A stretch of 64,000 nt of DNA, taken from assembly GCA_947359465.1 (NCBI GenBank), contig OX375873.1:94449478-94513477 (forward strand). The letters are read 5' to 3'. Under the pieces are notes generated by a model. That model searched no databases. It was not told the origin of the DNA and saw nothing but the letters and a program-made list of their open reading frames with translations. Below, piece after piece: positions 33,826-43,668 of this stretch. Source of the stretch: Metellina segmentata. Its lineage: Eukaryota > Arthropoda > Arachnida > Araneae > Tetragnathidae. How positions within the stretch are numbered: position 1 is the first letter of the stretch; each line of letters begins with the position of its first letter. Both the position numbers and the translations under genes were made by a program.

Positions 33826-34560
33826 TCGAGATTGAAAAGCTTAAGATTCCAAACTAAAAATATTGCATCAATCATAAATTTAGTCTTTGTGTATTAATTT
33901 TAGCGTTAATGATTTACGAGCAAACACATTTTAGCAAATTACGATAGCATAATGCATCAGTGCATGAAAGAACTGTGAAAAGTTATAAATTCCTATTTGC
34001 ACTTTGTTGTGTACTGAGTGGAGCTCTGTACAGGAATGAAACAGCTTAGAAGTAACTCGTATAACAAGGACGACCTGGTTGTCGATATGTACAAATGCGC
34101 AGTCGAAATCTAAAAGCGCGCATTCGGGAAACATAAACAAGCTATTACATTACAGCGCATGCGCAGGCTTCCGCTTCTTCTCAAACATGTTGCCAGATTA
34201 TATTAATATATAACACTTTTAAAACATTACAAATTTAAGAAATTTAAGAGCTTAAATGAAACATTTTCATATTTCCTTTTAGATGGTTAAAACTACTATA
34301 ATAGCATAGCACACATGCATCATAAACTTTTATTGATACACCCTAAACTCAAGTTTGAAAAGTTTAAGATTCAAAACTGAAAAGATTATACAACCATAAA
34401 TTTAAGCTTTAGGTAGAAATTTTAACTTTTGATTTACGAACAAAGGTATTTCAGCAAAAATTACACAATCACCTAATGCATAATTGCACAATACAGAACC
34501 AAAAAAAAGTCAAAATTCCCTGCACTTCTATTTTTAAAACATTACAAATTTATACAAAAA
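33826..34560. repeat. Divergent direct duplication, unit about 500 bp
   Basis: GAGATTGAAAAGCTTAAGAT, CATAAATTTAG, TTTACGAGCAAA and AGCATAATGCATCAGTGCA at 33826-33970 recur with changes at 34354-34485. ACTTTTAAAACATTACAAAT at 34216 recurs at 34530. It is old and of unknown origin. Confidence 0.55.
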
Positions 34561-35995
34561 CGTCAAGAGCACTCCAATTTATGTCTGTAATGGCCTGCTG
34601 CGATGGAAATAATATAAATTTTGTTTCTTGGAATTACCTGCTTATTTATACTGTTATAGTTCTTACAAACGTTATGAGTAATTTAAAACCATACAAATTT
34701 TATCAGTTTAATTCTCATTGCGTCACGAAGATCCCCAAAACAAACTTGCATTCACAACCAGATAATCTGTAGATAGTCCTCACGACAATCGCTACGCGAC
34801 ATGAAAAAGTGCCAGAATCTAAGAATATTGGGCTCACAGTTGAACATTGCACAATCATACGATTCGGTTTATTCGATTCACTAGCAATACCAACCACACA
34901 CAAAGCTCCAAAGGACTTGATAACAGAATCCCAGTCGAATACAATGTTCTGGACTCTGTATTGTTCTATATAGAAGGGCGGAAGTCCAAAGAAAGTGATG
35001 CAATGCCACTCAATTCAATAAGTCTCAATAGGACACTGAAAATCAGGGTCCAAGATGGATTTCCTTCCGCTGATGGAAGTGCATAGTTGGATTTCCTCTT
35101 CCGAGGGAAGTTTTCTGATGCATAAACGTGGAACACGGCTCTCTGTGTAGAAATGCATTGATAGACCGATGTCTCTAGGGTAAAATCCTGAAGCGTTGGA
35201 CCAAACAATGATCGATTCACATATTACGAAATCTACCGGGATATCCCCCAATCCTAGCACTCCCGAATTATTCGGGATGCCAATGGATGGAGGGACAATT
35301 CAATTTGGTACGGGTCGAAGTCAATTGTGATTGGGTGCGAAAAGGCCTAGCTGATAAATCGTTACCCGCAAAAGCCTCAAGCAAATAAAAATCCTAATGC
35401 AACTAGTACGTTAACTTTAAATGGAATAAATGCGCCTTATAGTGACAGAATACTATTCAAGAGGTAGAAAAGTATACCCTCAAAGTGAATTTTAACAACG
35501 ATCTCAAGATCATATTTGCGATTTTCTAGAAAAGAAATGCAAATAGAATTTGTTTTAATTCATACAACTTTCGGAAAAGAAATTTTTAGGAGTTTTTTTA
35601 AAAACTATACCAGAATTTGGAAATCGCATTAAAAAACTGCAAAAAAAAAATAGCTTATTCATTAAAAAAAATCAAATTGAGTAAAAATGTTAGTTTTCTT
35701 CACAGAAATTTCGTATCTGCCCAAATTACCTTGGTCTCTCTTATTCACCACGGCATAGTTCAAGTAACATCAAGACTTGTTGATATTATGAAAAGATTTC
35801 TTAGAAACATCTAAGAGATACATTTTGAATTAGTTTATTTATTTATGCTTTAATTGAGTTTTTCTTCAAACGGGTTTTGGGGCCACACAATTTGAGAAAT
35901 TAAATAATTTCCTTGCATTATAATCTGAATTCAAATAAGTTAATTCGGCAATACATCTCAGGCTTTCCGGAATGCTTAAATTTCTTTAATGTCCA
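34561..35995. other. Non-coding; 34900-35380 looks single-copy
   Basis: The 34900-35380 part is less AT-rich (AGGGCGGAAGTCCAAAGAAA; CCGGGATATCCCCCAATCC) and has overlapping 79-84 codon frames on both strands without recognised domains. Candidate conserved non-coding element. The rest is AT-rich. Confidence 0.4.
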
Positions 35996-35999
35996 GCCA

Positions 36000-36175
36000 T
36001 TGACTTCGTCGGACTTCGGGACAATAATGGCAAACTGACGGCTATTAGTGAGGAAGCAAGTACCAATAGGTACATCCACCAACATCTGACCTTACACATA
36101 GCGATTCGAACCCTGGACCAACAGGGTGAGACAAACATTATGACTACTATAGCAGGTAGGCGACTAATAATTCGA
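36000..36175 (-). mobile_element. SINE with tRNA head type 1, alternative tail
   Basis: On - from 36175: GTCGCCTACCTGCTATAGTA (box A) and CCAGGGTTCGAATCGC (box B), then a short body and CGACGAAGTCAATGGCTGGA near the end. It lacks the usual SINE-A tail. The GTCAATGG-like end resembles the alternative tail of the 41668-41935 copy. Confidence 0.55.
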
Positions 36176-37005
36176 ATTCTTTTCCAGAAGTATTAACTAA
36201 GGCGACGAATAATTCTTTACCAGTAGTATTCAGATTTACAAGAGATATCAAAGTTTTAGAGATTACAATCAAAATCTTACAATACGCTACGAAGTTCAAC
36301 GTACAGTCACGGAAAAAAAAAAAACCTCCTCTTATTTTTCGAGCACCATAGTATCATTTATAGGGAATAACATCTTCTACAAATTCAAATCCAAAAACAT
36401 TGCATAAGGGGACGTCTTCAAATAAATTTTTGCACAATTTAACGAAATTTCTAATCGAAACACCATATTTTGATGCCATAATCAGATTCTGCAACGTTAT
36501 AAATTAGTCTAAATATGAAATTTCATAACTTTACTACCGTTATATCCTGAAGGAACACAATCCTAAATTAGGTGTCAATTTCAGGGATGATCTCAACATA
36601 CAAATTCGTTAGTTGTAGATCGAGATTAATTGTACTTAAAGCTACCCGAATTTCAAATTTGAATACTATTTCCAACGTATTTTTCATTGATCCGAGTTAC
36701 ATTTATTATGCAGGTGCAAACGATTTGAGAATTATTATGTTTAATATGTAAGTGCAAACGAGAGATCCAAGAATTATTATCAGAGGGTTGTCACACGTTT
36801 TTTAAACTTTGGGTTGCCCCCTAAAATAACAAAAACGAGGAAAATTTAATGTAGCTCAAAAACCAACAATCGAAATGTGGTGGAATTTTGAATGGCCATA
36901 CTAGAAGCCCTTCTGTACCAGATTCCCATCAAAATATAATAAAGTTCCAATTCATAACTTTATCCAAACATTAATTCAATAATAATTATTATTGCATACT
37001 AAAAA
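36176..37005. other. AT-rich region without features
   Basis: Nothing recognised. Confidence 0.5.
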
Positions 37006-37011
37006 CTATTT

Positions 37012-37740
37012 TAAAATAAAAAATTAGGTGGATTTTGTTGGGGTTGTTTATAACAGATTACAAAATATCAGCGCTAGAGAAATATTATTTAGGAAGATAT
37101 CCATAAAAAAGTCGAAGAAACTGATTTAACACTAAAAACTCCAATATTTCTGTACTCATAACTTCGAAACGTTAAGACTTAATAACATGAAATTTGGTAT
37201 CAGAAGTAAAATTTTGATATAATTGTATGTCAAAATAATAATATATAAATTTTGTAACTATACAAAAAAAAATCAAGACCTGTCAAATAGAAGTGAAGCG
37301 TTCTTTAAGAAAGTATAGTAGAGTTTAGAGAAATTTTAAAAATGTCGTCATTTTTCTCTGCATCAATGATTTGTAAGCCCCATACGTTTCACTATATTTT
37401 ACTTTGTGTTATTGTTTTTGGCTCGTTACATCGTCCAATGTAGAGTCGCGAAAAAAAATCTTCCCCCTTAGTTTAAAGGGGAAGGTTTATAACCCATATA
37501 AAATAAAATATTAGATAGATTTTGTTTGTGTTGTTCAACAGCAGCATGGTACAAAATATTAGCACTATAGAAATATTATTTAGGAAGATATCCATACGAG
37601 TCTAAGAACCGGGTTTGACATTTCAAGCTCAGATCTTTCTGTACTCATAACTTAGAAACAGAAAGACCTAATGACCTGAACTTTGGTATTCTGAAGTTAA
37701 ATTTTGATACAGATTCGAAATTATGTGTTATTGCACATTA
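37012..37740. repeat. Direct repeat of ~225 bp, two copies 486 bp apart
   Basis: AGAAATATTATTTAGGAAGA then TATCCATA, and TTTCTGTACTCATAACTT then GAAAC at 37078-37175 recur at 37566-37655, as does the GATTTTGTT start (37033, 37518). The spacing suggests a ~486-bp unit duplicated once. Probably part of an unrecognised transposon. Confidence 0.7.
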
Positions 37741-39585
37741 TGAAGTTGGTGCTCAATTTATCATAAGGATGGACCCTTAAGAAAATTTTATGCATTTGAA
37801 CTTACAGAAGACTTTAGTTACTGTCAAACGCCATCTTTGAATTTTCTTTGCTGTTAAAATTGCTTGAATGAAGAGGGGTGGTTCGTTTTTTATGCGCAAT
37901 TGTACAACAATTCGCTCATTGTTGTTTTCTACACATGTCGCTTTCGCTAAAGTAACAAACTAGCATAGACAACATTTTATATTTAGTGTCGAGTCGTTAA
38001 AAATTTTAATCAAGTGTAAATATAATCATAAATGTATTTGTGATTTTAAATTGCTTTTAAAGTCTTATTCTGACTAATTTATGGAAGAAAATAATTGTTG
38101 ATGGTTAAAATCAATGTATTTCTAGAGTACGAATAAAAAATAAAAGTTTGTAGAAAAGAAAGTAAAAAATAAAAATGGAGATGAATAAAAATACGTGATT
38201 AATTTTTTCAACTGTAAGAGGGCAAGAAAGTTTTAAAATACTTTTTACATTAAATGACTCACTCAAAAAAAAAGGTTTCTAAATCAGCTTATTTCGCGAA
38301 TCATAATAATTATTTCAATATAATCTAAACTATTCCAAGGGATCCTTGTTTCCACTCGATGTTTTTTATTACATTTTTTCACAAACAGAAAGTGAAATAT
38401 GAAAAACCTTTTCAACTAAATACAAATGCGGAAGGAAGCATTCGTGAAAAGCTCTCGTTAATTAACACGGCATCTCATTTGGAAGACAAACACAACAGAA
38501 ATCTACACTCGCAGTCAAATGTTTCCAGATTCGTCGAGGCATTTATCCTAAAATAAAGAGACTGAGTGAAACACGACAAAAAACACTCATTAATTTTAAT
38601 TAGCACTGTTTTTTAACGCAAAGCCAAAAGGAAGAGATTATATGCATCTCTATAAAAAAGCAACTACGCCTAAAAGTAAATAAATAAGTTTAAGAAGACA
38701 GTTATGTAAGAGACTAAAGAAAGATTGGAACTTTTTAATAATGAGGAGAAATATAAGTATTGGTTAGCGGAGGGAAAAAATTCATTCTCTCAACGAAGAA
38801 AATATTATTCTTTGGATTCATTATGGAAATAAAATGTCATCCCAAGAAAATTAGCAGAAAAATAATTTGAATCTCAGAAAATACGTCAGGGAGAAAAGAC
38901 AAGAAAAATAATAAGCACAAAATGTCATACTGAAACTTCATGTAAGTTTTATCGAAAAAATACGTTTAGTACAATTAGATTATAACAAATCAGGCGGCAG
39001 TCGATTTTATATACTTGATAAGTAATATTGGCATTTAAGTTGTCTTAAATGCAGAAAGAGCTTTAATTAACAAATGGTCATTATTTGCATTCAAGTTACA
39101 ATCGATTTAAATTCAAAATCGGAAATAAAATCGTATATTTAAAGAAAAATACAATGCATGTATTGTTGAACTGGATTCAACTCTAAATGTAGTTTATTTA
39201 TTAAAGTAGTTTTGCACCATTATTAACAAATGGTTACCATTCCAGTTTAATTTGGCGCAAATTCAAAATCTGAAAGGAAATCGTTTATAAAGACAGTACC
39301 TGCGTTGATCACGATCACAATCACGTCTGCACAGTCTCAAATCCTCTGTACCAGGTCAGATGACAAGCATCAGTATCAATTTAGATGGCAAGCAAGATGG
39401 CCCCTTGTGAAATAAGATACTTATGCCAAGTACTCAACATTAAATTTATATATAACATCATAAATGTCTCCCCTTTTTTAATACAATTGTTGTATATTTT
39501 CATTTTTTATGACCGCACAATAAAAATATTTATAACTTGTTTGAATTTATAAAAATGGACTGCATGTTATCATAGAAAAGCTTTT
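37741..39585. other. AT-rich region without features
   Basis: No exon or known element. A 65-codon frame at 38359-38556 shows no domain. Confidence 0.45.
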
Positions 39586-39589
39586 AGCA

Positions 39590-40130
39590 CGACGTGTGAA
39601 AGACTGTAAATTTGTCTTCCAAAAAGTACTTCATGATGGTGATAGGCTACAGATCTGCATAATATTACATTGTAAGATAAATTTGGTGTGGCAAAGTTCA
39701 CCACAATACTTCACTTCTGCGTGCGTGATCATGCGATGGATAGTTGCGAGAGTGAACTGTTCTGTTACCTTTAGTAGCCAAGTGTGAAGAGAAGGCTGGG
39801 TGGCAACGAGTGAAGCCGTGATCGGAATAGAAGCAGAATCGGTCATCACTAGATTTCCGTCAGTTATTGGAAGTGATTAGGCATTGCACTACTGACCATC
39901 CATCGAAGTGCGCGGCGATTAGTACGAGCACCATCTGTTATTTATCACAAGCGCCATCACCATCACACTCGTTTTTTGAAAGCGTACGTGCTCATGATCA
40001 CATCCGCCCAAATTTAGCAAGACGTGAGAGAGACAGTGCAACTATGTCTATCAAAAAATACTTCGTGGTGAAGATAGGTTACACTGCTACATACTAGTAT
40101 ACTGTAGGTTAATTTTCGCAGTGGTGACTA
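39590..40130. repeat. Divergent direct repeat of ~110 bp, ~428 bp apart
   Basis: GACGTGTGAAAGACTGTAAA, then TGTCTTCCAAAAAGTACTTC and ATGATGGTGATAGGCTACA at 39590-39655 recur at 40021-40090 as GACGTGAGAGAGACAGTGCA, TGTCTATCAAAAAATACTTC and GTGGTGAAGATAGGTTACA. Origin unknown. Confidence 0.65.
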
Positions 40131-41200
40131 CGTTCAATCAAGTTTATAGTTCCCAGAAACCCTCGTCAAATGTGAAACAAACCACGACACCAGCGACGCC
40201 ATTGCGTGGTGATCCAGACTGATGTATGGAATGCATCAATAAGAGTACCATGTCCACATCCTTTCAAAAAATGGTCATGATTATGATACTACTTTAAATC
40301 GATATGAAAGACATTTTTTGTCAAGCTAAATATATGTGGCAGTAGTGTTTCGGTGGCGATACGTTTTTCCAGTACGTATTCTGAACGTAACGTCACTTGA
40401 TTTGTTTTTCGAATACGACAGGACTTAGCCAACAAATTCCAAATTTGATGTGATAGTTGATTGGTCGGCGCCAGTTAGATTAAACGCCAAACCGGAGAAG
40501 AACTTTTAAGGTAACCCCGACATGTATCACGCGTGGGCATTTATTTAGACAGCAGAAGTAAAATCTTCGCTGAGTCTGGTTTCTTTGCTTACACTGAAAA
40601 TCCAATACGAAATCGCCATTTTGCGGAAAAAAGTATTGATCAAGTGCAATACTCATACACTGCTATCTCACCAACAAAACCCATAAATGGCATAAATATA
40701 TTCCTAAGGAGAATAAACGCTTAGCTGGGCATAAGGAAAAGCTACGGCTTCGCAAAAGTTAGCTAATGGGCCTATTATGCGTTCCCGGCGCCTTGAGCTT
40801 TGTTACAATGTTGCCGTGCGAGAAACAGTTTGTGGTAGCGCTGCGAAGTCGGAACAATGTTAACCAGATATGTGGCGCCAAGAAACCGTTTCTAAATGTC
40901 AGGGCATAATTCGGTTAGTGAATTACGAGTAGAGAGAGGAGGCAAATAGGCTTGAATTCGGATGCAGAGTAATTGAGCTTGAAATGTTGAAAGGAATAAT
41001 TCCGAGAACCCCCGCTATGAGGTTTGGTAATTTTAAATTTCAAATCTAACTGAAATGATTCCGAGAAACAGACTGATGGAAAATGTTTCATGTTCCCAAT
41101 GATTGTTTTAATATTCGCATCAGAAAAGTTGCTCTCTGAAAACAATGTAATTAAATGCTTCATCATAGCGAACTAGAACGTTAAAAGATGGCAGGCGGTT
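40131..41200. other. Non-coding, less AT-rich in parts
   Basis: No known element or exon. The 40730-40910 part (GTTCCCGGCGCCTTGAGC; GGTAGCGCTGCGAAGTCG) looks single-copy. Confidence 0.4.
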
Positions 41201-41204
41201 ACAC

Positions 41205-41271
41205 TTAAATCGCACTAGTGCAACGAAACGGGCCAATTGGCGGTAGTCTGGGATCAATCCTGCAGGGAAAG
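41205..41271 (-). mobile_element. SINE-A tail fragment
   Basis: AAATCGCACTAGTGCAACG, AACGGGCCAATTGGCGGTAG and GGGATCAATCCTGCAGGGAA are tail motifs. It is cut off directly where the next copy's tail begins (GGTAAGG). Confidence 0.75.
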
Positions 41272-41590
41272 ATAAGGTAAGGTAATTTTAATTAACGTCG
41301 TACTAGAGCAACACAACGGGCTATTGACGACGGAAAGATCCAAGATCAATAATACCTCGTAATTTTGAACCTCGGTCAGACGACCAAGTCGATACCTCGT
41401 AATTTTGAACCTCGGTCAGACGACGACACCGGTCAACACTGGAGCTTGGCACCACTCTCCAAACTTCGAAACTACAAATAAATGAGGACATTTGAGGCTA
41501 TGACAGATTTAACGTGCAGTATCTCCCACGTATTTGGATCGAGTTTCAAGCTCGCAAACTGTCCGGTTTCAAATCGGCGACTATCCCAAA
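41272..41590 (-). mobile_element. SINE-A (head type 2) with an internal 40-bp tandem duplication
   Basis: The tail GGTAAGGTAATTTTAATTAA, CGTCGTACTAGAGCAACAC and the core are present. The core segment ATACCTCGTAATTTTGAACC occurs twice, at 41352 and 41392 (period 40). On -, the head ends with GGTAGCTCATTTGGGATAGT (box A) and GCGAGCTTGAAACTCGATCC (box B). Confidence 0.85.
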
Positions 41591-41667
41591 TGAGCTACCA
41601 ATACCTCAGTTAAAAGATGATCTGGCAATACGAAAAACACAAATGTGCAGTAGAATAAGTACTGATT

Positions 41668-41935
41668 GCCGACCAACCGGTATAGTGGTTAAGGTGTTAG
41701 CCTCTAGATCGGAAGGTCCCCGGTTCGAATCCGGGTTCGGGCATGGATGTTTGTAAGCGTATACCAGCTTAGGTGTTGCTTCGTCATCTGAACATGGTTC
41801 AAAATTACGATGTAATTGTTAGGGGCAATGATGGCCCTCCCACTGGGTGCTCCTTCACGAGTGGCCATCACTTCCGGCCTTGTAGTGGCCAATGACTTCG
41901 GTCAAAATGTGCCCGCCATTAGAAAAAAAAAATAA
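41668..41935 (+). mobile_element. Mosaic SINE: head type 1 with an alternative, A-ended tail
   Basis: The head GCCGACCAACCGGTATAGTG then GTTAAGGTGTTAGCC (box A), and CCCGGTTCGAATCCGGG (box B in a perfect 5-bp T-arm) are well preserved. GGGCATGGATGTTTGTAAGC follows. The core (GTGTTGCTTCGTCATCTGAA; CATGGTTCAAAATTACGA) is that of SINE-A. After TGTAATT the SINE-A tail is replaced by GGCCCTCCCACTGGGTGCTC, then GTGGCCAATGACTTCGG and GCCCGCCATTAG followed by ten A. It could be called a tRNA gene by a quick scan, but the acceptor arm does not pair well. Confidence 0.82.
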
Positions 41936-42029
41936 GTACTGATTTCTAAATTATAAAAATAGCCTCATCGGTATTAATCATTCAGATTAAAGTTCGTTGA
42001 ATAATTTTTTAATCACTTTAAATAAAAAG

Positions 42030-42080
42030 GTAATGGTAAAGGTAATTTTAGTTAACGTCGTACTAGAGCAACACACCGTC
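42030..42080 (-). mobile_element. SINE-A tail fragment
   Basis: GGTAAAGGTAATTTTAGTTA, ACGTCGTACTAGAGCAACAC; only the terminal part is left. Confidence 0.75.
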
Positions 42081-42545
42081 AATAAAAAGGAACCAGCAAC
42101 CAAAGTGAGAACAAGTTATCAGAATTTTAGTTGTTTCTTAAATCATGTAAAGTAGAATACAAAAAAAAGTTCCAGGTTTCCGTAATTTTTAACTACTTAA
42201 ATTTACTTAACTAATGAAAAAAACACTGTGCAATTGTAATATACTTTTACTATATAAAAAAAAACTTGAATGTTGTTGCCGAAGACGGCTGTACAAATGC
42301 ACGATAGCAAATGTACGATATTTATGTGAGATAATGTGTCACATGTATGTGAGATTATGTATGATATGTAGATGTAACTTGAGTTCACCATCATGGTGAA
42401 CCATGGTAATGCAAAGTGGTTCATAATTCAACCATTGCAATGAAAATGTTCAATTAGCAGGGCATTAGAAAAAATCTATAAAGATTTAAAATGCGATGCA
42501 GATTTTACGATGAGCTACACTTTTAAAGACTTGGAGTGATATTTA
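42081..42545. other. AT-rich spacer
   Basis: Nothing recognised apart from short overlapping frames. Confidence 0.45.
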
Positions 42546-42547
42546 AA

Positions 42548-42880
42548 GGTAGGTAGGAAGTAGGTTGGTAGGAATTTTAATTAGCGTCACCCTGGAGCAA
42601 CACAGCGGGCTGGTGGCGACGGTCCTGGATTAATCCCGAAGGGAAATATGCGAGGACAATACCACGCAATTTTGAACCACTGTTAGATGACGAGATCACA
42701 CCTGAGATGGTACACTTTCTCCAAACTTCTACATCATGCCAATTGGAGGATATTTAAAACCACGATAGATTGAACGTGCACCAGCCCCCTTTGTACACGA
42801 CGACCTTTGGTTGGATTCGAAAAAACAATCATCCTAATGCTAATTCGTTACTCTTCTAACAGGGTTTCCGCGGTCCTACA
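42548..42880 (-). mobile_element. SINE-A, full length, head type 2
   Basis: AGGTAGGTAGGAAGTAGGTT, TTTTAATTAGCGTCACCCTG, GGATTAATCCCGAAGGGAAA, the core CAATTTTGAACCACTGTTAG, then ACCTTTGGTTGGATTCGAAA, and finally the head region ending ACTCTTCTAACAGGGTTTCC. Sense is on -. Confidence 0.85.
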
Positions 42881-43059
42881 TTTAAAGAGAGAAACGATGC
42901 TTCATGGTCGTCAACTTATTAAAAAAAAAAAAGTTGTCTGTAAGCACTTGCCGGGCTGACACAGCCAAAGCACTAGTGAAAGTTGGTTAGTTTGTGTTTT
43001 TATGGACAAAAGTAATGGTATTAATTTTTAACCCCTATTTTAGAAGCAATTTCTTGTTG
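42881..43059. other. Spacer
   Basis: No feature recognised. Confidence 0.4.
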
Positions 43060-43120
43060 CTAGGTAGGTGCAATATTAACGTCGCACTGGAGCAACTAAC
43101 ACAACGCGCTAATGACGACC
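43060..43120 (-). mobile_element. SINE-A tail fragment
   Basis: AGGTAGGTGCAATATTAACG, TCGCACTGGAGCAACTAACA and ACGCGCTAATGACGACC match the tail only. Confidence 0.75.
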
Positions 43121-43575
43121 TTTCTGTTGCTCAGGTACAAATTAAATCGGCTAAAACACAAAATGTGCTAATTAAATATGAAACACGTTGGAAACCTCGC
43201 AAAGAAATTTAAATTTTTAAATTAAAAACTAAATAGTTTCTTGTAAAGGTTTTCATGACAATCTAGCTACCCAATTCCGATATATTTGTTTCATGATCGC
43301 CCCGCCATGGCTTAAAAAATTTCTCCCTAAAAAATTTCGAAAAATATTTTTTCCGTACTACACAATTCGTTAAGAGGCTTTAGGTTATTCTTTGAAAACT
43401 TTCTCCCCGAAAGATAAATACTTTTTCCGCCCGTTATTAGTTTAAAAAGAACTAAATTTCCGTTAACCTTATGTGAATATTCAAAAAAAGTCGTCAAAAT
43501 AAGAAACTAGGAGTGTTTGAGACAATTTTTCTTAAAAATATACTACCAGGCGCCAAAGTTGTAAAATAGTAGCAA
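43121..43575. other. AT-rich spacer
   Basis: Nothing recognised. Confidence 0.45.
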
Positions 43576-43668
43576 TTAATAAATCGCATTAATTCTACTA
43601 GTATCGTACAACTAATTCTACTAATAATCGTATTAATTCTACTAATAATCGTATTAATTCTACTAATA

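Noticed and set aside
41668..41745. Functional tRNA gene
   Set aside because: Box A and a perfect T-arm are present, but the acceptor arm pairs poorly and the sequence runs into a SINE body present in other copies.
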